Shown: piece by piece, positions 1 to 14,500 of the stretch | Layout: each line of letters starts with the position of its first letter | How positions within the stretch are numbered: position 1 is the first letter of the stretch | Assembly: GCA_023079485.1 (NCBI GenBank) | Contig: CM041084.1 | Location: forward strand, 124,410,292-124,474,291 | Source of the DNA: Archilochus colubris | Lineage: Eukaryota; Chordata; Aves; Apodiformes; Trochilidae | DNA: 64,000 bases | Reading direction: 5' to 3' | Position numbers and translations under genes: made by a program | Notes under the pieces: model-generated | Databases searched by the model: none | The model's input: only the letters and a program-made list of their open reading frames with translations | Told to the model about the DNA's origin: nothing

Positions 1-672
1 TAATTTTATAGACTCAAGCAAGTAAGTTTTAGAAGAAGGCATCATTCACAGTAATCTTTCCAACAGGAAGATGCAGAGTTCACATTAGAATGACATGGCA
101 TGGTACGGCATCAGGCTATAAGCTGGTGCTGATATCTGAAGAAGACTAGAAATGTTCAATTTCCTGAAATCCCTTGGAAATAGCTTCCCAGGTTATCCAT
201 CTGCTGCAACAGTAAGATGAGAGTATGGACTCAGTCTCAGCACTGAGCACTTGGTTGCATCCTCTAATTTAATCTATACCCAAATTGTCCTGAATCTCAA
301 CCAGATTACATGGCATGCTCCCAGGGAATTACATCTCAGGTCTGGGCTCTCTGCTGCACTACAGTGATAAGAGCAAACAAGGCTGAAATATATAATCTCC
401 TACCCCCTGAGGCTGCAGGTCTCTGATCAACTTTTTACCCTCTGACACACTTCCTTTTATACTAAAAGGAACAAAATGCTCATTCACCTAAAAACATACA
501 GAGTATCCACTGAAAGTAGTAGCTGTCAGGAACTGTGCACAGTTGGGTGGTTGATCACCCATAAACTTATTTTCAGAATTAAATAAACTGCAGTAGGGTG
601 CTGGGGTTAGCTCTGTTGGTTTTGGCACAGGAGGGAAGCAATGCCCTCTCCTGTGTTAACAGCCTTTGCCAG
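1..672. other. Non-coding, nothing recognised
   Basis: No gene, RNA or repeat family recognised on either strand. Confidence 0.6.
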
Positions 673-1457
673 TGTCCTGGTTTGGGCCAGGATAAAGGTA
701 ATTTTCTGTTTTGTACTTCTGCTTTCAGCTAAGTGTCTTTTAAGTAGCTGCACTTGCTGAAATTAACAGCAAGTTTCTCAGACAGTGTCTGCTTCTGGGG
801 CTGATAATGCTCAATGTTTATAGTTACAGCCAGAGACTGGTGTGCAGAACCAAGGGCACTGCTCAGTTCTGAGGAACATTTCACCCTCCAGAAGGAGAAA
901 AGGAGTAAAAAGGTCCCACCTGCAGCCCTCCTTTGGGGAGGAATGGACAAGATAGATGCCAAAATTGACCAGAGTATTCCATCCCAAACACATCATACTC
1001 AGTATAAATTTGAGGGATCACGAGGGTCAAACCCTTATCCTGCTTCTTCTTCACCTGTCCTTGTTTACTCCTGGAAGGATTCCATCCATTCCTCTGCCTG
1101 TGGTTCTGATCCATGCCAGCCCATATCTGTGTGTTCCTGCCTCGAGCTCCCGACTGCTGCCGACTCCAGTAGTCCAGCCTGGACTTTCCCAGGGCTGCCC
1201 TACAGCCTTGGTGGTGACGTGAGAGTTATTGGGGGAAAAGGGGGAGGAACGTGGTATCCATTTTCCTGTATATTTGTATATATTTTGTAATTTTTCCTTT
1301 TTATCATTACTGTTTCATTAAAGCTCTGTAGTTTAGTTTCCAACCCATAAGTCTCTCTCCCTTATTCTCTCTCCTTCCTTTATCTGGGAGGGGAAGGGGA
1401 TTAATAGAGAGTACCTGTTATTTGGTTTAATTGCCGGGCCAGAGTTAAACCATGACA
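673..1457 (+). mobile_element. Solo LTR, ERVL-like
   Basis: About 785 bp beginning TGTCCTGG and ending CATGACA, so the ends form a TGTC...GACA inverted repeat. A TATA motif sits at 1003-1009 (AGTATAAAT) and a poly(A) signal ATTAAA at 1317-1322, giving a + strand U3-R-U5 order. No internal retroviral sequence or second LTR is present, so it is a solo LTR. The flanks GCCAG (668-672) and GCAGT (1458-1462) resemble a decayed 5-bp target duplication. Both ends resemble avian ERVL LTRs from memory. A 158-codon open frame inside it is not a gene. Confidence 0.8.
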
Positions 1458-4400
1458 GCAGTCATACTCATGTTGTCTTCCATGTTGCAAAGACTGAGTT
1501 TCATATTATCATTCATATCATCTGGGAATTTTCTTTTATGTTGAAGAAAAAACCCAGGAAGTAGCTGTTTTTCCTTACTGAGGATGGGCTGTAGATCAGG
1601 CAGGCATCTCTTTGCTGCCATGCACCCACTTGCTATGTACCTGTGCTTTCTCTGCCCTTTCAGAGATTTCTCTCCCTGTTGCTGCAGCAAACAGGACTTT
1701 TCTAGCCTTCCAGACATGAGCTGTGATGTAAAAGAACACAGTGAATCAACTCCAGGGAAAAAAAACCAAACCTTCCAAATAATCTATTTCAAAATAACTT
1801 TATTGAAAAAAGTGGAATATGGCATGTGGATAAACATGATAGTAAGAAATACTTAGTAATTTTTTTATAAACTTAATGAAAAGGAAATTTGAGATCTGGA
1901 TTCTTGTAGTTTTAAGTAGGCAAGGAGCAGATTGCTAGAGATGTATCTTGCCTAGCCTTCAGATTTTAAAAAGTTCTGAATAATTTGAGACTTAGAGCAC
2001 CTTCAGGATGCAGCCTCAGCATGAAGGTACAAATGCCAGAGGATTGCTTCTCTAGAGATGTTTTTTTCTTTTATTACCTATTAAGTAGTATAAAAAAGCA
2101 TTGTGACAATCTCCTTTATCACTCTGCTGCTAGACAGACTCAATCTAACTTCTGACCTAATTGTTATATTTTGTTGTTCTCCCCACTCTTATCTTGCTTT
2201 GTATTTTTAGTGTGGAGTAAAATTTGTTCTGTTTGTTTAGGGTTTATTTTGTTTTGGTTTGGGTTTTTTGGTGGTCTGATGGGTTTTCTTTTTTGCTTTT
2301 TTTTTTTTTTTTTCTTTTTAACTTACCATTGCTTGCCTATGGTAATTTTACTTTGATTCTTCTGGTTTTTGAGGACCTAGGATAAAAACATTAATTTTTA
2401 AAGCATCCTATAAAGCTTTAATACAGTGTTATATTTCCATCTATGTGCTGCACATACATATAGCCTGCTTATTTTTTGTATTAAGTCTTTTGTTTGTACA
2501 GAACTACCCTAACAGAGATTTGGTCCATGACTTAATTTCTTAGATACTGTTATTTCCATACCTTTTATTTGTTCAGTGGACAGATGGCCTTTTCTGGGTG
2601 TCTGCTGTCTTCATGAGACGGGAGATAATGCTGAAGTACTTAAGCAAGAATGTTTCTGAATCAATGTTTTCTTTCCTATTTCTGTCAAACTCTCCATCGT
2701 TCATGCCAAGTGCAAGTTTTCACTGTGGTGAAACATTTGCATATGTCATCCAAATCTGCTTGTGCAGCAGAATTTGAGGACACAGAATGTCTCTGACAGG
2801 AGAATTCTGGATTGTCATGTGAAAACAAAGATTTTCCTCCATTTAACAGAACTGATGTGCTACACAGTCTATTTCTGCATCACTTCTGTTTTATCAAATG
2901 TCACCCACATACTTGGGTACATAAATTTAAATAATTTGCAGATGCTCATGACAGTTTTGTTTTTCAGATGTAAATCATAGAGTTTGCATGCATCATAAGG
3001 ATGAAGTGCATTTTTTTTAAGATCTGGTTTTATATTTTTCCTGTCTCACATTTGAAAATATTTTGAACACAGCATCAGCTGTTTAAATGCCAACATTTTG
3101 CTTCAAATTCATCTCTTTTCTACAGTTTTATGAACCAGATAAAAATTTGCTCTCAATTTAAAAAAAAACTAAAAAAAAACCTAGCACTTTGGCTATTTTG
3201 TGGAAAATATCAGTCACCCTTGCTATTTTTCAATCTAGTCTTGATTCCTGCTTTCCTTTTGTCCTGTTAAAAACTCAGTTTCCAATGTAGTTTGTGATTT
3301 CATGAATAAACAGTTTATCTGGAAACCACTAAGGACCCCAGCATCCAAAGTTATATTCCAAAATGGTTTTAAAATGCCTATGGTTATATAGAAAGCACCT
3401 GTGTATGAACAGCTGAAAGAATTCTGTGTCCCAGGTCTGCAGATGGCAGCAGCAATCAAAAAATGGATGAAGATTATTTAAATACTATTTTCTACCTATT
3501 CTGTTCTAAATAAGAACAAACACTGTTTTAAATAAGAACACTACCTTATTATGATGTCAAACAAAAGAAGAGTCATAATACCACGCTACTCAACAACATA
3601 TTAATTTTTAAGTCTATTAAAAATGTCTGCAGAAACTAATCAAAAAAACTTCCAACCTGCACTAAAAAAATTTTGAATCTCTCCAAATTATTTAACTTAA
3701 CTTCATGACTGGTTTTGGGAGCCTTCATCAGAAAACCAAAGCAGAAGCAAAGCCCAAATGAAAAGTCTGCAGCAGTATTTGAACTGTCTCAGACAGAGCA
3801 GTCACTATATATGTTAAAATCAAAGAAAAAAATACTTATAATTGAGCATTATTTGAGTTGCTTTAACAGAGTGTGTAGCATTTTCAGCAGATATCCTGGG
3901 CAAACCCTTGAAATATTCTCCTCTGTACTCACAGTCTGATGGTGTTAATGTAATTACTGTTCCTTCGTGTAGTTTCTAGAATGTTTAGCAACTATACTAA
4001 ACTATCCATATATATTCTCTCTGTGTTTATGTTATCAATCCATACACAATATGTATGTATATATGTATCATGTGAATATATATATACACATATGCAATGT
4101 AGAATATAAAGGAAAACCAGGAGGATGACTCCAGTGTGCAACAGCTTCTTTTAAGTACTATGGAACTGAGCTGACACTGGACTCCACCAGCTTGCTGAAA
4201 CCTGCAGATAAGGTCTTGTGCCCAGAGAGGCTTCTGTTCAGGTGTGTGGATGGTGTTAGTGAAAGTTGTAGTCAATAGGTAGGTATGTGGGAATGCTAAA
4301 TACATGATGTTAAGGTGATGCTCTACCTCAGCAGAAGCTGTGTCTTGTGGATGTTGGAGATGCTTAGCACTCTTGCAGGTGCTGAAAATGGTGCTAATGA

Positions 4401-4880
4401 TATAAAATCTTGTTCTGTTTTGACATATAATCTGGAGAGTGGTGGGTGATTGATTGAGTACAGGGATATTTGGTTTGAAAAGATTATAACTGCCTAAACT
4501 ACATTCAATAATCTAATCTGTTGAACTGTGAAAAACTGAGCAGTGAAATGCAAAGAAAATGAAGAAAAATGACAAAGAAAGGAGGATGGATACACAAAAA
4601 AAGCTTCTAATATCAAAAGAGGCCTTTTGCAGATTGTTCTTTTTTTTGTAGATGTCACAGTAAATAAGGCAATGGTCTGGTTGTCACCTTTATGCTGACA
4701 TCACAGGCTGAGTGACACTCACAGTGTCCTGAAGTCTCAGCCTGGGAAAGATGAGTATCTAATATAATTCATGGGTCACTATGTTCTCTTGATTGTGACT
4801 TACTCCCTTTCTTAAAAGTGAAACAAGGATTATGAGGAAAAAAAGAATGAATTTCAGAATAGACTTTCAGACTTTCAGAA
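1458..4880. other. AT-rich non-coding stretch
   Basis: Only short chance frames, a T-rich tract near 2287-2313 and an AT microsatellite near 4.05 kb. No gene recognised. Confidence 0.6.
4049..4094. repeat. AT/GTAT microsatellite
   Basis: Imperfect TATG/TATA units. Confidence 0.7.
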
Positions 4881-5055
4881 AGACTGGCACAGGTTGCCCA
4901 GGGAACCTGTGGATGCTGCCCCCCAAAAAGTGGTCATGGCCGGCTTGGATGGGGATACCTGGTGTAATAAAAGGTATCCCTGCCCACACAGAGGGGTTGG
5001 AACTAGATGATCTTTAAAATCCCTCCCAATCCAAACTATTCTATTATTCTGTGAT
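4881..5055 (+). mobile_element. CR1 LINE 3' end fragment
   Basis: Matches the CR1 3' region: the ACAGGTTGCCCAGGGAA-like stretch, then GGTTGGAACTAGATGATCTT and a degraded ATTCTATGATTCT tail (CTATTCTATTATTCTGTGA). It is strongly 5'-truncated and diverged. Confidence 0.85.
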
Positions 5056-8000
5056 CAGAGCAAATCCAGTTTTTCTAGTTTATTGCATCTGGAAGTTTTC
5101 CCAAGCATTCAGAAAAAACATTTAAGTTATTGTTTAGAGAGAGCCTGGGCCAAGCACAGCCACATCAGTGCCACCAAGCAGGCTTTCTGTTGCCCAACAT
5201 GTTTTGGCAGAGCACAGGCAGCAGGTCAGACCGTGCCAGCACCCAAAGTTCTGGGAGCAAACTCCCTGCAAGGACAAATTCAGACAAGCAGTAGTAAGTA
5301 CAATTCTGTGTAGGTGCTCATCTCTGAGCAGGTTTTTTGCAAAGGGAGTAGTAAATAATTATACAGAAAATTGGACCAGCTATTTGAATCAGTTTCTGCT
5401 TCAGTTTTCAGACTGATTCAGGTGGCATATTAGCTGTGGCACTGCTCTCACCTCACTTCCTATGTGAGACTCCAGAAATCATGTTCAAGCCTGTTTCTCA
5501 GGCATGAGATAAATAAATATCAATGTTAGAACTCGAAGCAGGAGTTGTAATTACAGACAGGAAAGTGCTTTACCAAAATTTTATTTTCTGTCTTGCTGTA
5601 TATATATATAGATACATAGATATATATTTGTTTATTTTTCATTTTATTGTATAATTGTCATATTTACTGATCTGGATTTCACCTTCTGAATCAGTGTACA
5701 GGGGGTATATAAAAACTACACTGCCCCCTCCTCTGAATTATTGCAATCAGGGAGTAATCTGGAAATGTAGCTCTGCAACATGGCCATCTAATATTAGAGT
5801 GGGAACACCCGGGATATCAGAGCTGAGCAGCACTCGGGTATGGACACTGAGTAGGTGTGATAATGCTGAAATAATACAGGAGTCTCCTGATTGTGCTTCA
5901 CAATGGCTGGTGTGGGTGTGTTGCATCATAAGGTGTTCAGGGGTGCTTGTGGAGTCACTTGCACTAAGATCATGCTAAAAAGGATTGAGATTTTAAAAAA
6001 GATTAAGCCAAAGAATTTTCTCTTGCATCCAGTAATTCATGCAAGAGGAAAAGGCTCCATTTCCCTTTCTGTAAAGTGTGTGTTGCTGTTTTGTTGTGCT
6101 TTACATTCTCTTTCTTATATGTCTCTTCTGGACTTCCTTTCTAGTATGGCTTAAGGCCCTTCAGAGTCAGTAGCCATCCCAGTCTGGGCACTGGATCCAT
6201 TATTCAGCATTCAGGGCTTCCCATGCTCAGATGTGCTTCACTTCTAGTACTTGGCACTCTTGCACCTGTAGGCACTCTACAAACATGAGTTAATGCTGCT
6301 TACTGGCACAAAGAGTTACCTTTCTCATTTGGCAGGAAAAAGCTCCTCAGATAAGATATAAAATCACTAACAAAATGAATAGTGAGATACTTAAATAAGT
6401 TAGGCAGTTAGAGCAGTGAAGAGTCCATCCTGAACACCAGTGCAGCTGCCTTAAAGTCTACCCATCAGGACACTTGCAGAGGCATCAGGGATGCCCAGGC
6501 TGAGCAGGAAAAAATTGGCTATTTTATGAATGACAGTGTTAACTACCAACACCTTCTGCTTCTCCAGAGTCAAATCAAGAGTAGATGTGCTGTGCCTTGC
6601 AGTGAACTTCATAGCTGTGTGTATCCTGGTAAATAAAATAAGCAAAGGCTCACCTTCTGTACCTGAAACAAAGGCCATAAATGTTCTGAGTCTGTATAGC
6701 CGGACTTTCCTGGGTACTTTCATCCATATGGTCTATTGGGAACCAGAATTTCACCTGGTTGGGCCCTCTTGCCAAAACCATACTGGGGAGATTCCATTTG
6801 ACCATGACCAAATCCTGGCCCTCTCCAGCTGCTAATATGGGCACAGATGACATTTGTGTGATGTGTGTTGGGAGTGCCGTAAGCAGCAATGTGTTTCTGC
6901 TTACTGAATCACACTGGACCAGTTGTGACACCTTGTCCCCACTCGTTCTGCACACTTTAATCTCCATAAGCTGGCTGCTGTATGGGCACCATTGCCTGCA
7001 GCATTCCTGCATGACAGTGGTATTTAGGTGTCTTGTAAATAAGAGGCAGCCTGGCATCCACTTTCTGTAGTTCTCTACTTGATTTAGCCACTGGCATTCA
7101 TCTAAAGTTTCATTATAGGTGCCAAAATTTCTGTATTCAATTGTAAGTCTTTCTTGTGCTTCTCTTGATTTGCAAAATGGGTGCAATAATGGTTATTCCA
7201 ATCATTAGTCTGTTGTCTTTCAGCACAAATTGTAGATTTTTGTCACTCTTGTGTCACAGAAGCCAGCACATCAGTGAATGCTGATTTAACTATGGAAACA
7301 GCCAACATCTTTATCATGTAGATGATCAAGCTAGAACCTGACATTGGTATTTGCTTTGGGGAAATCTTGTGGTGTCCTGATGCTGGAAATCTGTGGTCAA
7401 AACCAGGGTCATGTGGGTAACATCAAGAAGGATAGGAGCAAGTGGAAATTGAGGTCTCTCTACTTCATGAGGAAAAATGGGCCTTCTGGTTTGCAGCATG
7501 GAAAAACAGATGTGTTGGAGGAGCTGACTCCAGGCTAGAGGCAGATCAGGTCTCAAGGACATCAATGGAGAGTGGTTTTGGAAAGCTATGTTTTAATGGT
7601 AGGTCTGCTCAAGGGACTGAGTCACGTTTAGCATGGGAGCTGGAGAAAAATCTGTTCTGTTCTTAACATTGCACCACTTTTCTTTGTGGCTTTGCAGTAG
7701 TCACATCATGTCAGCATTTTTAAATTGGTACTTAAGTCCTTGTTTAGCCCTTTAAAAAGGGGCTTTTAATTTCCTTGAGGTACCACCCCAGATATCTCCT
7801 AGTTAATGGAATCTCCAGCTCTGTGGCGAGCTTTGGCCACTTCTGTTGTAAAGTATAGGTATCAAAGCATCACCTTTGGGCACCAGGGCTCAGGACTGGC
7901 TGCTGCACCTTAATCATCAGTCTAAACATCCCACCGGACTAACTATATCCCTTTACGCTTGCAGATCTCCAGAAGAACATGAATATGAACACTGTGTATG

Positions 8001-11000
8001 TCACAGCCTTTAACACAACTAGGTTACACTTTGTACTTACAATATTGTTCTCTTGAAACATTTATTTGAATTCAGGCTGTGCTCCTTTCACAAGTGGCCC
8101 AACACGCTGTAATATCATAGAAATGAGATTTCACAAACAGGTCTAGAGCTTGATCTCCTGTACCTAAGTGTTTGGTCTTGCAGTTGTTTGAGCCAAATAC
8201 CTGTTCTCAATTCTTCTCATCAATCAGATAAACTCAAATGACTTAAACCATCACTTGAAGAAAGAAATATTCACACAAGAAATCCTTGGAAGGAGGGCTA
8301 AAGGATCACAAGATAGCTCAGCAATACTCATATCAGGGAAACCTTGGAGGCCAGAAGTAGGGTGGAATGAGTCAAATGGGAAACAATTCTGTATGTGTCT
8401 TGGAAGAGTTTTTCCCTTACAATTATCACCTAAAGCTGTCTGGAAGCTTTCCCTTGAACCTTTATTTCCCTTGACTCAATAACAAAATAATCCACATTAC
8501 AAGCTTCACTCTGGGTATGTAATGGAAATGCAAAATGCAACAACTTTTATCAGCAGCTTTGTAAGGTCCTGCCTAATGTCAATCCTACAGGACTTGTTCA
8601 AGGGCTGTAAGCACTCTGAATAGTTGCTGTGTGACCAGTCCAGGCATTCCTTTTGCATATGTGCATTTTCACAGGCAGAAGACACTGTGAGGCTCCATTG
8701 GACTGAGCCTCCAAAGTATGTTGCCATTGCAGTAAGTATGCCATGGCCTGTATGGCTTCATGCAGATAACTAAAAAATAAGTTTCTGTGGAAGGATATTA
8801 GACCACAGCATAAGTCAATGGAAGAGGACCCAGTCTTGTGAGGGAAAGAGGGAGACGTGCAGATCTGGCTCCTCCAGAGGAAAGAGAAGCCCAATCACTT
8901 GCACAGAAGTGGCTGTGGACGTCCCCTCCTTGCTTTTCCTCATGGGGAGCCTCCAGATAAGACAGGGGGGGTCCTATTGCGTCAGCTGCTGACACCTTCT
9001 TGTGCCACTGCTACCAAATCTGTCCTAACACATTTTTCGAGGGTAAATCTAAACGTTTCCTGACAGCAAGTTGTTGGCACGCCAAGGGTTAGTGTCTCCT
9101 TATCGTGAGGAAGCACTTTGGTTTCAAGGGGCCACCAAGATGACCAGATTGCCTTGGCCCTCAGCTCTCTCCCTGCTAACAGTCCTCCAGCTGAAGAAGC
9201 AAGCTTACAGCAGGGGAGAAGAGTTTATGTTCAGAGGTATCATTTATAAAAGTAGCAGTGCATGATTTGTCTTTTATATTAATTCATGTTATTATATTGC
9301 TCTAGTAGCCAGATGTTCCAGATAAGGGATTTTGTCGTGTCAGATACCATTTTTTAGTTTCTGTCTTTTGGCCTCATTCTTTACCCAGTTCAACTTCATT
9401 CAAAAGGGCAACATGCTAAAGATTTCAGTGAGAATAAGAGCAAGCTGAATCATTGACACAAATCAAATTTGTGGTGTCTCACTTCCTCCTGCCACCAGGA
9501 TTCCTACACATATCTGATATTTTTGTGACCAAAAAGTCAAAACCACTGCTTAGGAAACTGCCTTACCCAAGGATGACGAAGTCAGAGCTTGCCTGCAAGG
9601 GGGTGAGCCCTGTGGCCTCCCCTGGGGCTGCATTCAGTGACATAGCTGCAGCCAGGTCCTGGCCCTGCAGAGCCTCCAGCATGTCTGGCCATGCTCTACA
9701 GCAGTGTTGTGATGGACACATGATGTCCCCTGCCCTGCTGTGCCTGGTTACTGAGCTGTCACCCCGGCAGCCATCGTCTCACCAAGCAACCCTTGCTGAG
9801 ATCCATCGGGTGGGTGGGTGACATGCTCGGTCCTCCAGTAGCCATCCTTGGGCTTCTCTTGCTTGGGTGAAATGGATTTAAGTTCACAGCTGTTCTGAGG
9901 AGGGGAAAATGCTGTTCAAAGGGTACATGAGGAATGAAGCTGATTCCTCCCTGGGGTGGAAAGACAAAGGGAAGCTTGGGGCTTTCCCCAGCTCGATCTT
10001 AAAATTTCTACACTGGACTGCATGTTTTTATGAGAAATTAAACAATGTTTACACACTGTCCCATACAGTGAATATCAGAGGTAAGATGTTCCAGCCTTTC
10101 AGTTTCACAGATTTAACTAATTGCTTGCAGTGGTTCTTCACAAACAAAATAAGAAATGAATATAATGAATATCTAAAAGGGGATCAGCAGGTGGTGACAG
10201 CTTGGCTGTGAGGCAAGTGCTCATTTCAGGCTTCAGGAACAGAAAATGATGCTGCTGGCCCTTCTCTCCAAATGGCACAAGTTGGTCCTGCATCCCCTTG
10301 GTCTCTGCAGATCCCCCCAGGCCAGCACACCCATGGAGCACCACCCTTTGCTTGTGCTGGAAGCCACTGGGATGCCTTGGGGATGAAGACCACTTAGTTC
10401 CTCAGGGAATCAAGTGCCTCACTGTCACCAAGGCATCTTTAGCACCCTTCCCAGAGGAACTGTACACCTTTGGCTGACATAGTACCCCAATAGATAGCCC
10501 TTAAAGATATCAGTCAGAGTACACTGTACTGGTGTGAACGTAATCCATTAGGTGTATTTTTCCATATACTATTTAAGCTGACTTGGCTCTAGCTACACTG
10601 CAGTGAACTCTGTGGCACGATTTAGTTTGTTGATTTAAAGGTTTTTATGATGTGACCTCTCTGTTACCTTAGAGCATTGCGAAAGTCCTAATGACTTCAG
10701 CACTCAAAAAATAAATGCATTTTATTTGAGCTTTGTGCTAATGCTGAAAAAACTGAATAAGGCATGAAAGGAAGCTATAATGAACAATCATGATATAGGC
10801 AGAAGTACACCATTAATCCTGGTGGGATTTTTTTCAGCATTTTTTTTTCTTTGATAAATAATGCAATTTGGAAATTCATAAGAGCTAGCAAATGTGTTGA
10901 TTTTTGACAAGCATTTTGCCTGAAAAGCAACTTTTAAAGTTTCAAGATGTAGTATTACATCTTGACATTTTCAGAATGGGTTAGGGCAACTGATTTCAAT

Positions 11001-11408
11001 TTCAAGGGATTTCTTCCACTGTCCAGCATTGCTGCAAGCTGCTTCCAAGCCCTGTTTACCATCTTCTTGTGCTATGCTTGCTCAGCCCTGCAGCCCTGCA
11101 TTGCTGCACCTGTTATAGAAGGGATTAGAGATGCAGAGGATTCACAGAAAGTCTTATGAAAGAAATGAGACTTCTTGTACAAGGTCTTTCCCAAAAGATC
11201 TACATATCCTACAGTAAAATCCCTAAGTGGTATCAGGAACTACTAACTAAGCCTCCTAGGGCCATCTCATCTACAAGGTTTTATCTAGGCATTCTCAAAA
11301 TATGCTGATCACTTGACACCTATGTGGTTATAAGAGCACATGTCAACATGATGAGACATTGAATTAGGAAGCATTTTCTAAAGAAAGAATGAGTATGGAA
11401 GAGGCCAC
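5056..11408. other. Non-coding stretch with a few longer unassigned frames
   Basis: Somewhat less AT-rich near 8.8-9.3 and 9.55-10.4 kb. The longest open frame is 178 codons at 6650-7186 on the minus strand. It resembles no family I know and has no promoter or splice context. I found no CA exon or other known exon here. Confidence 0.5.
5597..5629. repeat. TA/GATA microsatellite
   Basis: TATATATATATA followed by GATACATAGATATATAT. Confidence 0.75.
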
Positions 11409-11526
11409 TTTGGATAGGGCTTTGAGCAGCCTGGTCTAGTGAGTAGTGCCCATTACCATGCAAGGGGGTTGAAAGTAGATGATCTTTGAAGTCCCTTCCA
11501 ACCCAAACAATTCTAAGATTCTATGA
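11409..11526 (+). mobile_element. CR1 LINE 3' end fragment
   Basis: Short 5'-truncated CR1 with GAGCAGCCTGGTCTAGTG, GATGATCTTTGAAGTCCCTT and the terminal TTCTAAGATTCTATGA repeat. Confidence 0.85.
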
Positions 11527-14500
11527 GTAACAAACCAAATTTTGTCTTATAACCTCAAGAAAGAAGTATGAGTTAATGTGCCCAGCAGAGATCAAGATGA
11601 AAGGGAGTGCTGGAGCCTGACCTGAAGATGATCAGATGCTAACTACTTTTTCACAGCTGTGGATCTACACAAGGAAATTTTATTTTAGCAGAGTTACTGT
11701 ATTTTGAAAGTCTTTTCAAGATAAGGAGAAGCTTAGTGGTTCTCTGAGTTGCATCTGTGGAACTTTGCATTTTTGTTTGGGACTGAAGGTGATCTACTGT
11801 GGGTTTTGGATACTGATGCACAGCACATGCACCAAAATTTTTATGTATGGGTAAAATATCGAGCAGAAAATTAAAAAATTGTTAATTTTGGTGAAAGGCA
11901 GAAATGGTTTTATTAAATAAGACTTAAAATAGTTATGCTTTTCTGTATAATTTCCTCAAGCCTTTGGCACTTCAAACTACTCCATTGGGTTATTTCCCTA
12001 TCCCTTTTATACCACCAGCAAATACCATTAGATGTCAATATAGTAATAATTTTATGTACTAAAATAAAATTCTGTTTGTATTTTGTTCTCTTTCTTAGCT
12101 ATAAAGATAAGAGATCTCTTTCACTGGCAGTCAAAGTCCACAGGCACTATGAAGAAAAGCTTGGTTTTCCTTGATCAAATCAGGGACATTTCGTTTTCCT
12201 TATTGTTTCCCAGACTATTAACTGCTTCTTCATTTTTCTAGTTGTCATAATCAGATCCATTCAGTTTTCACAGTTGTTCCCACTTGATGTTTTCACTTTT
12301 ATCTTACCACAGTAATTTTCTGGAGGACTCACACAAGAAGAAGCAGGGTGAAGTAGTTTATGTTGGAGATGAACTTTTGACAAACCAGTAAATCCAGCTC
12401 CCTACTTCCTTTCACCAACAGATTGAACCCATGGCTCTGCATCTCAGGCCCACACTACATCTGAGAAATTATAGGACACTAGTTAGTTCTTTAAAGACAC
12501 TCTGAATGAAACAGCTCCTTATAGGAAGTTACTACTCTGCCTAACACATTGGTTTCTATTTCTCAAATTTGTGCTTGTTGTAATCCCTTTATGAAGGTTA
12601 TTTTTTTGCCATCACAAGGAAGATGTCTCCTCTGGAGCCAATCAAACTGATATACCTGTGTCTGTGTTCTCATTTTTTCCACAAGCCCACCAGATTTTTT
12701 TCTGGAGGACTGACAGGAGTGTAAATTATCATCTTTCTGCTCATGGCAGTGAAAGGGATGATGAAGTTGCACAAAGGCAGAGACTAGTGGGATTTCAGGA
12801 CTGCTCATTAAGAAGGTGTCAGTTACCTGAGAGTTGGCCTCTTTGTAATTACTTCTGTAAGCTTATGAACAAAAATAGACATTTTACTAGCTTTCCTTAA
12901 AAAGGTAATAGGAATAGCTATTACTTATGAGGATGGCAGGAATATCTCACTGAATGTCAGTTTGTCTGCCTTTTAGTTGCCACAGAAGTGGAGACTGCTC
13001 TTGAATACTGAGCTCCTCATTCCCATGCTCACGTATGAGCTCCAATTTTGTTCAATTTTGTTCTTGTTTGATGATTCTGCATCAGGGAATGGAATTATTA
13101 GGAAAAGAAGATTTTCTGACAAAAGGGAGACATTTTCTTTCAGAGGTGCAGTTCCAAGACCAAGCTGAAGTATTACACTCTAGCAGCCACGTGCTTGTCT
13201 GTGGTTTGTGCTCACTCATCTGCACTTTCAATTAACAATTTTTCCTTTAGCTCCAAGTTAGGAAAATAAGACAAAATTGCCTCTCTTTATTTTCAGGTGT
13301 AAATTGCTTGTGATATATCAAGAACCATTTCATATGGAAAGTTAGCCATAAATGTAGAACCTGTTTTGGCATGAAATAAAGAAGGGTCTTGGTATGAATT
13401 TATCCTTCTTACAAATGGATTGCATTAAATTAAGCTGGAGCCTTGACTGCTGTCATGCTTACGAGGCTAATGGCACACCAGGCAACCAGGTACAGGATAA
13501 TTTGAATGAGGCTAGGAGTTAGTTATTAATTTCACTTTTTGGTGTTTGATAATTGCTGCCCCTACCCTGTGATGGTGAGTTACAGCCTTATTAATCCAGT
13601 TGCTGGATACACACGCTGGCTCAGCTGAAAAGGTGGGCTAAGTATGTTCCACTGAATGCAGCTGGCTGCAGCAGAGATGCTGTTCTGCATTTTAAAAATT
13701 CTGCTTTTGAATATGTTAGGAACATGGACTTGGAAATTTTCCCTATGCTATGTGGGAAGCGTGAGGAACTGTGAATGTTTATAGCATTGCTTTTACTGGA
13801 TGGTCAAAGGTATGCAAATCTTAAAGCAGAAACTGTAGCAGCATGTACTGCAAAGCTCCAACAGGCAATAGTCATGTAATTTAGTGAAGGTGTTTCATCC
13901 TTTCAGTCAAATGACATTTAAATTACATAATGGGGTCAGCTGGAAACCTAGGTTCTGTTCTAATGCTTTGTGTTGTTCCTTACAGAGTCTGACCTTCTCT
14001 TCTTTAGATCTTGCCCCTGATGGCTATTATATAGTTCAGTTGCCACTGTTGGAACCATTTAAAACAGTGAACCTGGTGCCATAAGTGTGTGTCTTAAGTC
14101 TACAGACAGGTGCATTATTTTTCTTATGAACTTAAGTCTAATAATTTTTATTAGATACTGCAGGCAAAGTAGAACAGCAATTATTATGACACAATTCTTT
14201 GAAAACACTGAGAGCATAGCACTGCTACAATACTGTTTGATTTCAAGGTGTTTTATTAATTTCATTTCAATCAAGCATCATCTAAATTATAAAAAATAAT
14301 GCTTTTTATTTTAATACCTTATTAATAATTTCCATAGACAGTAAGAATTTATACACTTGAATGTATAAAGGTTCAGCTGTGTGTTGAGCCTTAAGGGGAG
14401 TTTCACATATGTGCTAATCTTTGCACGATCAGTGTCCACATTCCTTTTTAAAACCCTATGGGAGACTTTTTATTGCATTTTTAACATGCTTCACTAAAAT

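Noticed and set aside
814..1290. 158-codon + strand open frame
   Set aside because: It lies entirely inside the solo LTR, spanning U3 to U5, and resembles no protein.
9453..9821. 122-codon + strand frame in a slightly GC-richer stretch
   Set aside because: No recognisable domain, no supporting splice sites, and not similar to any CA exon.
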